From the NCBI GenBank assembly GCA_009787385.1, contig WRGC01000018.1:1-34471 (forward strand): a DNA stretch of 34,471 nt. Direction: 5' to 3'. Source of the stretch: Bacillota bacterium (GTDB taxonomy: Bacteria > Bacillota > Clostridia > Christensenellales > Pumilibacteraceae). Shown here piece by piece: positions 25,477 through 33,557 of this stretch (position 1 is the first letter of the stretch; each line of letters opens with the position of its first letter). The position numbers and the translations under genes are program-made. The notes beneath the pieces were generated by a model. It made no database searches. It was not told the DNA's origin and saw only the letters and a program-made list of their open reading frames with translations.

Positions 25477-28400
25477 ATGCCATCAATAATTGACAATAAA
25501 AACAAAACAATGCTAGCTTCGTTAAAAAACTCATTATCACAAGCAGAAAGAATAGATATACTTACTGCTTTTTTTTACTTTTCTGGATTTGATGCTTTGA
25601 TGGAAGAACTGAAAGATAAGTATATTAGAATTTTGGTAGGCAAGACAATTGACCCCACAAGAGTGTCGGATTTAGGTAGTATTTTGCAAGATGGACAAAA
25701 TGTAGATTTGGCAAGTTTTGCAAATGCTAAGATGTATAAACTAAATAATACGCAGAAGAAAGAGCAATACATTGATAGTTTTGTAGAACTTTTTAACAAT
25801 TCTGCACTTAGCAACCAGTTTGATGAAACTAATAGTCAAAAATTCTTTAAGATTTTTGTGGACAAAATACAAGATGGAACATTGCAAATTAGGTTCACTA
25901 ATGATACAAACCATGCCAAAGCTTTTATACTTACCAACAAACCAGAACATTCTTGTTTTGGAGATAGCAAAGGAGTTGTATTTACAGGTTCTTCAAATTT
26001 TACTTATAATGGACTTATAGGACAAGGAGAGTTGAATGAAAGATTTAGTGACAATACAAAATATGACGAATATAATGAGCATTTTGAAGGTCTTTGGAAT
26101 AACAGTAAAGCTGTAAATATAGCAACAAAAGACAACCATCAAGATTTTGTTAAACAGTTGAAAGAAAGACTTTGGATATATGCCACACCTACGCCTTATG
26201 ATGTCTATGTTAGGGTGTTAGCCGAACAGTATAGTTATTTGGACAACATAAAAATAGAAACACCAAATCAAATTACTAGTGGAAAATTTGACAATTATAA
26301 GTATCAATTGGATGCTATACAGTTGGGGCTAGATTGTATAGACAAAAATAACGGTGTCATTGTTGCCGATGTCGTAGGGCTTGGAAAATCTATTATTGCT
26401 AGTGCTATAGCAAGGAATTTGAATTATAACAAAAATATAGTTATAGCACCACCGCATTTGAAGGAACAATGGGAAGAGTACAAAGGTGAGTTTGGAATTA
26501 GGGGGGCAGTTGTAGCAAGTAGTGGAAATCTTGAAAACTTGTACAACACATATATAAATGATGATAGTCCAATACTTTATATTATTGATGAGGCTCATAG
26601 ATACCGCAATGAGCTTTCTAGTAGTTATCAATGGTTGCACCAGTTGACGAGATCTAATCCAAACAACAAAGTTATACTATTGACAGCAACGCCATACAAC
26701 AATAGACCGCAAGACCTTTTTGCACTTATCAAATTATTTCAAACACCTAGTCGTTCTACAATAACTTGTGTTGACAATCTTGGTATAAGATTTAGAGAAC
26801 TTATAGCAAATTATAATGTGCTAGAAAAAGATGGCAAAAAAAATATGACTCCACAAATAAAATCTAAGCTGGAAAGGTTGAGTGAGCAATTGAGAGTTCT
26901 AATTGACCCTGTTATTATTAGGCGTAGTCGTATTGATTTGAGTGAGATAAAAGAATATGCCGAAGATCTAGATAAACAAGGCATAAAGTTTTCTAAAGTT
27001 GTAGGTCCTGAGTTGTTGCAATATGATTTGGGAGATATACAAGAAATGTATATAAATACTCTCAAAAAGTTAAGCAATGAATTTAGTGCCGTTAGATACA
27101 ATCCAGCGTCATATTTGGTAGACCCTAAGGCGTTTAATGACAAATATGGACATTTCTTTGAAGATGCTGATATTACGCATTTTCAACGCAATCTAGCACA
27201 ATTTATAAAAAGGTTGTTAGTCATGCGTTTTGAAAGTAGCAAGTCTGCATTTAGAACAACGCTAGATAATATAATTCATTCATATCATAATATAAAAGAA
27301 TGGTGGGCAAAAGGGTTTGTTCCTATTTTAAAGAGAGGACACTTGCCAGATTTTGATTTAGATGAAGTACAAGAAATATTGAATGAAATCAATGATATAG
27401 AGCCTGATTTTGACAAATCAAAACTTCAAAACAAACCGTTGCCTATTCCAGCAAGTTTTTTTAGAGAAGATTTTATCAAAGAAGTGGAGCATGATATCAA
27501 ACTTCTAGAAAGTATAAGGGATAAGTGGTTTGTTGGTAGTAGTTTGGGATATGATCCAAAATTTGAAAGAGTAAAAGAAAAAGTTGAACAACTGTTAAAT
27601 CAAGACAAAACAAAAAAGATTGTAATATTTTCTAGTTATGCCGATACTGCAATATATGTAAAAAACCAACTTGAAGAAAATAGGTTTAGAGTTCTTTTGT
27701 ATACTGGCAGTTCGGACAAAGTAGATAGAAATATAGTTAGGCAAAATTTTGATGCGTCGTATAAAGATACTCAAAAAGATGAATATGATATCATTGTAGC
27801 TACAGATGCTTTGAGTGAGGGCTTTAATCTAAATAGAGCAGGCATTATAATCAATTATGACATACCATACAACCCTACAAGAGTTGTTCAACGAATAGGG
27901 CGAATAAATCGTATCAACAAAAAGATGTTTGATGAGATTGCTATATTCAATTTGTTCCCGTCAGAAATTGGAGAACAAGTGACACTAATTAAAGGTATAT
28001 CTCAACTAAAAATGTTGCTTATCAACAACATTGTAGGCAGTGATACAAGGACATTGTCGCCTGATGAAACTCTTGAAAGCTATTTTAGAAAGCAAATTGA
28101 TGATATAGACAATAGTTCGTCTGAAAAAGCATGGGATAACGAATTTAAGAACGAATGGAATGACATAAAGCATAATGCAGAACAACTTAAAAAATCATAT
28201 GCACTACCTATTAGGTCTCGTCTATTGCGCAAAAATTGTAAAGAAGAATTGGCTATTGCATTTGCAAAAAGGGGGAATCACTCTATTTTTGCAAGGTGTA
28301 TAGGCAACAATGAACAAGTAGAGTTGAGTTCGCCCGAGAGTGTTTTGAAATATTTTAAAGCACATTATCAAGAACAAAGTTATGCAACAGACCAAAGCTT

Positions 28401-28758
28401 GGATCAAAAATTTATAGCTTTGCGTGACGAAATAACAAAGCCTTATCCCAAAATAAAGCTAGATAAAAGAAAGGGTGACAGTATAAAAAAACTTGATAAA
28501 TTATTAGAGCTATACCCACAAGAGAGTGATTATATACAAGACCTTTTGGAAATTATCAAAACATATGATGATTTGAGCGATGGTGAATTAAAATTTTTAG
28601 CTAATATAAAAATTAAAAAAGATAACCTACGAGAGATTTTGGATGAGATAAAACAAACAATACCAAATAGTTATATCAACAACATTAGAGAAAAGGTACA
28701 AAGCATAGATAGTCAAACTGAGATTATTATGTTTACCGAAGATTTACGAATGAATTAA
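25477..28758 (+). CDS. Restriction protein: PLD nuclease fused to SF2/SNF2-type helicase
   Basis: A 1093-residue protein. The N-terminal phospholipase D-like domain has HAK (146-148) and GSSNFT (171-176), one PLD active-site motif; dimerisation usually completes the site. The helicase follows: Walker A VADVVGLGKSI (296-306), motif II DEAH (371-374), motif III LLTATPYNN (about 400), then the C-terminal helicase lobe with DALSEGFN and VVQRIGRINRIN. The layout fits ATP-driven restriction enzymes that cut DNA after translocation. The methyltransferase gene starts 12 bases downstream, so the pair is an operon. Sequence specificity is expected to come from the methyltransferase TRD, as in Type IIG, ISP and Pgl-like systems; this is inference. 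A GGGGA ribosome binding site is present. Confidence 0.9.
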   Translation: MPSIIDNKNKTMLASLKNSLSQAERIDILTAFFYFSGFDALMEELKDKYIRILVGKTIDPTRVSDLGSILQDGQNVDLASFANAKMYKLNNTQKKEQYIDSFVELFNNSALSNQFDETNSQKFFKIFVDKIQDGTLQIRFTNDTNHAKAFILTNKPEHSCFGDSKGVVFTGSSNFTYNGLIGQGELNERFSDNTKYDEYNEHFEGLWNNSKAVNIATKDNHQDFVKQLKERLWIYATPTPYDVYVRVLAEQYSYLDNIKIETPNQITSGKFDNYKYQLDAIQLGLDCIDKNNGVIVADVVGLGKSIIASAIARNLNYNKNIVIAPPHLKEQWEEYKGEFGIRGAVVASSGNLENLYNTYINDDSPILYIIDEAHRYRNELSSSYQWLHQLTRSNPNNKVILLTATPYNNRPQDLFALIKLFQTPSRSTITCVDNLGIRFRELIANYNVLEKDGKKNMTPQIKSKLERLSEQLRVLIDPVIIRRSRIDLSEIKEYAEDLDKQGIKFSKVVGPELLQYDLGDIQEMYINTLKKLSNEFSAVRYNPASYLVDPKAFNDKYGHFFEDADITHFQRNLAQFIKRLLVMRFESSKSAFRTTLDNIIHSYHNIKEWWAKGFVPILKRGHLPDFDLDEVQEILNEINDIEPDFDKSKLQNKPLPIPASFFREDFIKEVEHDIKLLESIRDKWFVGSSLGYDPKFERVKEKVEQLLNQDKTKKIVIFSSYADTAIYVKNQLEENRFRVLLYTGSSDKVDRNIVRQNFDASYKDTQKDEYDIIVATDALSEGFNLNRAGIIINYDIPYNPTRVVQRIGRINRINKKMFDEIAIFNLFPSEIGEQVTLIKGISQLKMLLINNIVGSDTRTLSPDETLESYFRKQIDDIDNSSSEKAWDNEFKNEWNDIKHNAEQLKKSYALPIRSRLLRKNCKEELAIAFAKRGNHSIFARCIGNNEQVELSSPESVLKYFKAHYQEQSYATDQSLDQKFIALRDEITKPYPKIKLDKRKGDSIKKLDKLLELYPQESDYIQDLLEIIKTYDDLSDGELKFLANIKIKKDNLREILDEIKQTIPNSYINNIREKVQSIDSQTEIIMFTEDLRMN

Positions 28759-28770
28759 GGGACAAGTTAT

Positions 28771-31437
28771 ATGATACCTATAAATGATAGCAAAGATATA
28801 TTAGCTTTTGAGTACCATAGAGACAATTTTTTGACTTTGGTTGAAAACCTATTAGCTAGTTTTAACAAAGAATTACACCCTATAAAATTTGATAGCAAAG
28901 TGTTTGATACTGTAGTTGAGTTGGGGCAATGTAAAATTTGCAAAGTAACTATTTATGAAATAATTTTAAAAGAAGGTATACAAAATCGCCGTGTTGAGCT
29001 TACTCAAAATGCTTTTAGAATGTTGAGAGAACAAGGTGTAAACAACGCTTTGGTATCTATTGTAAGTAGTGATAGACAAACTTATCGCATATCTCTACTG
29101 ACTTCTCATTACGAATTTGACGCTAATAATAAAATAATTAAAGTTTGTTCAAATCCTAGAAGATATAGTTATGCTCTTGGTATGGGTGCAAAAACTAAGA
29201 CTGCTTATAGGTTTTTGATAGAGCAAGGCAAGGTTGATAATTTAGATGACTTGATAAAAAGATTTAGTATAGAGATAGTTAATAAAGAATTCTATGATAA
29301 AGTATCAAGAGAATTTCATAGTCTAGTTGATACTAAACTAACAATACAAAGGGTTGAAGATAAAGTCAAACTAAGTGAATTTGCTGTAAGACTAATTGGA
29401 CGCATAGTGTTTTGTTGGTTTTTGAAAGAGAAAAAGAGTAAAGATTCAATATCACTTGTCCCTGATTATTTGTTGTCATTGCAAGCTATTGAAGATAACC
29501 AAAACTATTATCACAGTATTTTAGAGCTTATATTTTTTGAAAGTCTAAACAAAGATAGGTATGATAAGTTTAGACAAGGTTGTTATAAAGACATACCTTA
29601 TTTAAATGGTGGGTTGTTTAGTCCACACAACGATGATTATTATAAATATAATAACGGCACTCAGTGCGGAGGCTTGGATAAGATACAAATTGACAATGGT
29701 TGGTTTTGTGATTTTTATAGAGTATTAAATGATTATCATTTTACAGTAGATGAAAATACAAATTATGATATAGAATTGTCTATTGACCCAGAAATGTTGG
29801 GAAGGATATTTGAAAACCTTTTAGCAGAGATAAATCCACAAACGGGTGAGAGTGCAAGAAAAGAAACTGGAAGTTTTTATACTCCAAGAGAGATTGTTGA
29901 TTATATGGTTGACAGTTGTATTTTGCAATATCTTTCTACTAATACGGGATTAAATCAATCATTGTTGGATAGTTTGTTAGATTATAGTGTAGAATTAAAT
30001 GACAACGCTTGGACAAGCCAAGATAGAAAAAAGGTAGTAAACTGTTTGTATAACCTCACAATACTTGACCCCGCTTGTGGAAGCGGGGCATTTCCTATTG
30101 GAGCATTGCAAAAAATAACATATATATTGCAGAAAATAGATCCTAAATGTGATTTGTGGTTTGACAAAATGTGTGAGAATGTCCCACAGTATATAAAAAA
30201 AGAGTTCCAAAAGAAGTTTGAAGATGGTAGTTTTGACTATTTGAGAAAGCTCTGCATAATAGAAAAGACAATGTATGGCATAGACTTGCAAACCATAGCT
30301 GTAGAAATATCAAGGCTTAGATGTTTTTTGTCACTTATTATAGAAGAAAAAGTAGATGATTCAAAGCCTAATAGAGGGGTCAATCCTTTGCCCAACTTAG
30401 ATTTCAAGTTTGTAGCTTGCAACTCATTATTGAGATTGCCTGATGATAATATACAAAATTCATTATTTGAAGATGTAGGCCATATCCAATGTTTGAAAAA
30501 AATTAGAGAAGAGTATTTTAATATTGAAAGCAACAAACGAGATAAGATAATAATTAAATTTCAAAGTTTGCAAAATGACATGTTGCATAGGACGGGCAAT
30601 ATTATGGGTTCGTCAAAAGCATCAAATAGGTATCAGGCTTTAGCCACATGGAAACCTTTTGAAAATGTGTCAACTGACTGGTTTGATAGCCAACTTATGT
30701 TTGGCGTTAAAGAGTTTGATATAGTTATTGCAAACCCGCCATATGTTCACTTAGAAAAAATGAAAGACACTAAGTGGTTGCAATCAATTAAGAAAAACTT
30801 TGATGAAGAGTTGAATAAATCAACCAAACAAGGATACAAACCTAACCTACTATACTCAACATACAATGCAAGGGGTGACCTTTATGGATTGTTTTATGAG
30901 AGAGGTGTGCAACTGCTTAAGCAAGGTGGTTTGTTGTGTTATATAACTAGCAATAAGTGGCTTAAAGCAGGATATGGACAAAGTTTGAGAGATTATTTTT
31001 TAAACAATACTGATCCGCAAGTTTTGATAGATTTAGGGGCAGGTAGATTTGGTAGTGCCACAGTAGACACAAATATTCTAACACTTACAAAACAACAAAA
31101 TACCAACAATTTGCAAGCAGTATTGTACAGTGATACTAATCTCAAAAATATAAAAGATTATGTACAAAAAAATAAAGTACAAGTATCACAAGAGAACGGC
31201 AAACCATGGCTAATACTTAGTGATATAGAAAAATCTATAAAATATAAGATAGAAAAAATTGGTACACCATTAGGTGAATGGGATATAAGAATAAACTATG
31301 GAATAAAAACAGGTTGCAACGAAGCCTTTATTATTACAAAAGAAAAAAGACAAGAAATATTGGATAACTGTAAGACAGATGATGAAAAAGAAGAACTGAC
31401 GAGCTTATACGACCAATTTTGCGTGGCAAGGACATAA
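28771..31437 (+). CDS. Eco57I-type adenine methyltransferase, separated from its TRD by a frameshift
   Basis: 888 residues as read. An N-terminal helical region is followed by IPYLNGGLFSP (275-285), GSFYTPREIVDYMV (367-380), motif I DPACGSGAF (433-441) and motif IV NPPY (655-658), the marks of an Eco57I/N6-adenine methyltransferase. The start of a TaqI-type C-terminal domain (GEWDIRINYGIKTGCNEAF) is present. The frame then reads into a stop at 31435 (SLYDQFCVART) while the conserved IRPILRGKDIKK lies in another frame. One added A in the A5 tract 31385-31389 restores DEKRRTDELIRPILRGKD and joins the TRD at 31428-32042 into a 1090-residue protein. AAGGGA precedes the start. As sequenced it should lack target recognition. 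Confidence 0.88.
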   Translation: MIPINDSKDILAFEYHRDNFLTLVENLLASFNKELHPIKFDSKVFDTVVELGQCKICKVTIYEIILKEGIQNRRVELTQNAFRMLREQGVNNALVSIVSSDRQTYRISLLTSHYEFDANNKIIKVCSNPRRYSYALGMGAKTKTAYRFLIEQGKVDNLDDLIKRFSIEIVNKEFYDKVSREFHSLVDTKLTIQRVEDKVKLSEFAVRLIGRIVFCWFLKEKKSKDSISLVPDYLLSLQAIEDNQNYYHSILELIFFESLNKDRYDKFRQGCYKDIPYLNGGLFSPHNDDYYKYNNGTQCGGLDKIQIDNGWFCDFYRVLNDYHFTVDENTNYDIELSIDPEMLGRIFENLLAEINPQTGESARKETGSFYTPREIVDYMVDSCILQYLSTNTGLNQSLLDSLLDYSVELNDNAWTSQDRKKVVNCLYNLTILDPACGSGAFPIGALQKITYILQKIDPKCDLWFDKMCENVPQYIKKEFQKKFEDGSFDYLRKLCIIEKTMYGIDLQTIAVEISRLRCFLSLIIEEKVDDSKPNRGVNPLPNLDFKFVACNSLLRLPDDNIQNSLFEDVGHIQCLKKIREEYFNIESNKRDKIIIKFQSLQNDMLHRTGNIMGSSKASNRYQALATWKPFENVSTDWFDSQLMFGVKEFDIVIANPPYVHLEKMKDTKWLQSIKKNFDEELNKSTKQGYKPNLLYSTYNARGDLYGLFYERGVQLLKQGGLLCYITSNKWLKAGYGQSLRDYFLNNTDPQVLIDLGAGRFGSATVDTNILTLTKQQNTNNLQAVLYSDTNLKNIKDYVQKNKVQVSQENGKPWLILSDIEKSIKYKIEKIGTPLGEWDIRINYGIKTGCNEAFIITKEKRQEILDNCKTDDEKEELTSLYDQFCVART
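31385..31389 (+). other. A5 tract at the methyltransferase frameshift
   Basis: Five A in GATGAAAAAGAAG. Six A would give codons for DEKRRTDELIRP, continuous with the TRD. The run is short for slippage, so a mutation or sequencing indel is also possible. Confidence 0.5.
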
Positions 31438-31445
31438 AGAAAGGA
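31405..31445 (+). repeat. Outer inverted repeat, left copy (inversion site)
   Basis: A 41-base sequence, including TTATACGACCAATTTTGCGT, whose reverse complement recurs at 32569-32608. The first 22 bases are identical. The copies differ by an extra C at 31427 (absent on the right) and C versus T at 31433. It encodes IRPILRGKDIKKG at the junction between methyltransferase and TRD. Confidence 0.92.
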
Positions 31446-32042
31446 ACATATCAATATAAAGACTTACACATTATTGCCTATTTCCCAGTTAAGAAATACA
31501 ATATAGAGGATTATCCAGCAGTAGATAATTATTTGCAACAGGCAAAATGGAGCAATAAAGTACCAGACGGATTTGGCAAACTAATGCTAGAGCAATCTGG
31601 AAAAAGTCATATAGTTGAAGGGATTAAATTTAAATCAAGAAAATTCACCCACAACAAATGGTTTGAAGTGCAAGATAGCATAAGTTATTGGGACGATTTT
31701 AATAAGCAAAAAATTGTTTATAGTGAGATAGTTCAAACACCACAATTTTACTTGGATAAAGACAATAAATTTATGGTGGATGCTACAGCTTATATAATGG
31801 TTGGTAATAAAATTGAATACTTAATTGATTGGCTAAATTCCAAAACTATGGGTTGGGCATTTAAAAGATGGTACACAGTAAATTTGGGTGACAAAGGTTT
31901 TAGATATCAAAAACAATTCATTCAAAAACTCCCCATACCATTACCAAAAAATGATAAAACTAATTTTAGTGAAAGTGATATTCATCAAATTTTATCACTA
32001 ACAGAAGAAGAAATAAACTTTATTCAAAATACTTTACAATAA
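31419..32042 (+). CDS. Active-position target-recognition domain (TRD-A) of the methyltransferase
   Basis: The frame opens at a TTG (31419) in the inverted repeat, but is best read as the C-terminal part of the methyltransferase. After the conserved LRGKDIKKG come TaqI-type specificity-domain features (DLHIIAYFPVKKYNI, SYWDDFNKQKIVYSE, IPLPKNDKT) ending SLTEEEINFIQNTLQ. About 204 residues belong to the invertible segment. The domain aligns with TRD-B on the opposite strand: both share KDIKKG at the start, DDFNKQKIVYSE in the middle and a final SL(T/N)..E..FI helix. A separate TRD protein made from TTG is unlikely because no ribosome binding site is present. It overlaps the TRD-B tail by 23 bases. 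Confidence 0.85.
   Translation: MRGKDIKKGTYQYKDLHIIAYFPVKKYNIEDYPAVDNYLQQAKWSNKVPDGFGKLMLEQSGKSHIVEGIKFKSRKFTHNKWFEVQDSISYWDDFNKQKIVYSEIVQTPQFYLDKDNKFMVDATAYIMVGNKIEYLIDWLNSKTMGWAFKRWYTVNLGDKGFRYQKQFIQKLPIPLPKNDKTNFSESDIHQILSLTEEEINFIQNTLQ
31691..31728 (+). repeat. Inner inverted repeat, left copy
   Basis: A 38-base block beginning GGACGATTTTAATAAGC whose exact reverse complement is at 32334-32371. It encodes DDFNKQKIVYSE in TRD-A and the same residues in the same frame in TRD-B. Identity includes synonymous positions although the flanking TRD sequence has diverged. Confidence 0.9.
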
Positions 32043-32586
32043 ATTCTTTTTCCTTATCATTTAAGCTATACAATTCAAAAACATTGTTAAAATTTTTTAA
32101 TCCTTGTTTAGCTAATGGAAATTTTATTACACTTTCTTTGGTTAGTGAAATGCCACTATCTCCTAATAATGGACTAATTAAATTCATATAAAAACTAAAT
32201 ACACTACTAGATAAAACTTTGTAAATATACTCAATGTCTATATTATAATTATTAGCTACTAATATAAAACAAGTTTTGTCAGTGCAATAACTGTTGCTAT
32301 CCAAAGCTATCTTGGTATTTTTTTGATTGTTGGTCTCACTATAAACAATTTTTTGCTTATTAAAATCGTCCATATAAGCACAACTACGCAAGTTGTATGG
32401 TGTGTATCCTTTGTTAGTCCTTTTATTTATTGTATCCCAAAAACAATCCAAATGGTTTTTAATTGAGAGATATTCATTTTTAATATCAATTCTATCTATC
32501 AATTTATTGTCTTGGTCATAGTATCCATCATGTGTAGCTATGAGATATATGTTGGCAAATTTTATATCTCCTTTCTTTATATCCTT
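32020..32586 (-). CDS. Silent alternative target-recognition domain (TRD-B)
   Basis: A minus-strand reading frame (about 188 residues inside the inversion boundary; the open frame continues to 32694 but only by running into the recombinase gene). It starts at the right inverted repeat with WKDIKKGDIKFANIYLIATH, then YMDDFNKQKIVYSET, and ends with SVIKFPLAKQGL and SLNDKEKEFIVKYFE. It is a TaqI-type specificity domain homologous to TRD-A but diverged. It has no own start signal or promoter, as expected of a silent cassette. If the outer repeats recombine in 31428-31445, the methyltransferase flank (which keeps the C at 31427) would read LRGKDIKKGDIKFA in frame, so the truncated-looking frame would become functional. 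Confidence 0.85.
   Translation of the reverse strand, partial: KDIKKGDIKFANIYLIATHDGYYDQDNKLIDRIDIKNEYLSIKNHLDCFWDTINKRTNKGYTPYNLRSCAYMDDFNKQKIVYSETNNQKNTKIALDSNSYCTDKTCFILVANNYNIDIEYIYKVLSSSVFSFYMNLISPLLGDSGISLTKESVIKFPLAKQGLKNFNNVFELYSLNDKEKEFIVKYFE
32334..32371 (-). repeat. Inner inverted repeat, right copy
   Basis: Perfect 38-base reverse complement of 31691-31728, within TRD-B at the matching place. Confidence 0.9.
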
Positions 32587-32608
32587 CCACGCAAAATTGG
32601 TCGTATAA
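32569..32608 (-). repeat. Outer inverted repeat, right copy (inversion site)
   Basis: A 40-base reverse-strand match to 31405-31445, lacking one C. The recombinase start codon lies 32 bases beyond its outer edge. Confidence 0.92.
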
Positions 32609-32609
32609 T
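32604..32609 (+). promoter_or_regulatory. Possible -10 of the recombinase at the repeat edge
   Basis: A perfect TATAAT lies at the outer edge of the right repeat, 31 bases before the ATG. No good -35 is seen; if one exists it lies inside the repeat or the invertible DNA, so expression might depend on orientation. AAAGGAG (32629-32635) is the ribosome binding site. Confidence 0.4.
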
Positions 32610-32640
32610 AACGACAATTTTTAAAAGTAAAGGAGATAAA

Positions 32641-33243
32641 ATGATATACGGATATATAAGAGTAAGTAGTGACAAACAAACAGTTGACAATCAAAGGTTT
32701 GAAATTGATAAATTTGCCCTAGATAATAATATAAAAATTGATGATTGGATAGAAGAAACTTCATCAGGTAGCAAAGATTGGAATAAACGACAATTGGGTG
32801 AATTGTTAAAAAAAGTTGAAAAAGATGATATAATAGTATGTAGTGAGTTGTCTAGGTTGGGTAGGTCTTTGTTCATGATTATGGACATACTAAATTTTTG
32901 TTTGTCAAAGCAATGTCATATTTGGACAATAAAAGATAATTATAGACTAGGTGATGATATTACAAGCAAGGTTCTAGCATTTGCTTTTGGATTGTCAGCA
33001 GAGATAGAAAGAAAGCTAATATCACAAAGAACAAAAGAAGCTCTTCTTAGAAAAAAATTAGATGGCAAAGTTTTGGGTAGACCAAAAGGTAGTAAAACAA
33101 ATCTATTAAAAACTAAGTGTTATCAACAAAAAGATAAAATAATTAAATTAAGACAAAAAGGATTGTCTTATAGTAAAATTGCAAGAAAGGTTAAAATTAG
33201 TAGAAATATCATATCAAAATTTTTTAAAACAGTTAAGGTATAG
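32641..33243 (+). CDS. Hin/Pin-type serine recombinase (DNA invertase)
   Basis: A 200-residue small serine recombinase. The N-terminal catalytic domain begins MIYGYIRVSSDKQTVDNQ with catalytic Ser 9, and ELSRLGRSL holds two of the conserved Arg residues. The E helix region (GLSAEIERKLISQRTKEAL) is followed by a C-terminal helix-turn-helix (KGLSYSKIARKVKISRNIISK). The length and domain order match Hin-type invertases. The ATG at 32641 is chosen because AAAGGAG lies before it and MIYGYIRVS is the family N-terminus; the longer frame from 32512 crosses the inverted repeat. It sits beside the right repeat and is the obvious enzyme for flipping the TRD cassette. Its own core site and any enhancer are not identified. 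Confidence 0.92.
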   Translation: MIYGYIRVSSDKQTVDNQRFEIDKFALDNNIKIDDWIEETSSGSKDWNKRQLGELLKKVEKDDIIVCSELSRLGRSLFMIMDILNFCLSKQCHIWTIKDNYRLGDDITSKVLAFAFGLSAEIERKLISQRTKEALLRKKLDGKVLGRPKGSKTNLLKTKCYQQKDKIIKLRQKGLSYSKIARKVKISRNIISKFFKTVKV

Positions 33244-33364
33244 GTTGAGTTTGTTTTAGCATAGTTAGTATTTAGTTTGCAATTTTATTAGTATTTATCC
33301 AATATTAAATGGAAAATTGAAATGCTATTATATTCTAATAATTGTATATGTATTAATTTGTTAG

Positions 33365-33397
33365 AACATTCATTTAGCAATTGGCTAGATGAATGTT
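33365..33397 (+). terminator. Terminator after the recombinase
   Basis: AACATTCATTTAGC pairs with GCTAGATGAATGTT (one T-G pair) across a five-base loop, followed by TTTATTATTTTT. The rest of 33244-33557 holds only this hairpin and the promoter of the next gene. Confidence 0.75.
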
Positions 33398-33473
33398 TTA
33401 TTATTTTTACAAAAAGTTGATATGGTTTTTAATTAACAATTATTTTATAATAAAGATCTATTGGATATAACAA

Positions 33474-33503
33474 TTGTCAATTTGTATTGTCATTGCATAC
33501 AAT
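33474..33503 (+). promoter_or_regulatory. Candidate promoter of the collagen-like gene
   Basis: TTGTCA (33474-33479), an 18-base spacer and TACAAT (33498-33503), about 55 bases before the ATG. Confidence 0.4.
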
Positions 33504-33557
33504 GTAATAAGCAATGATTGGTATTGTGTTAGTCAAAATAAATATAAGGAGAAACAA

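Noticed and set aside
32588..32694. N-terminal extension of the TRD-B frame beyond the repeat
   Set aside because: It is antisense to the recombinase start region; the TRD homology begins at the inverted repeat.
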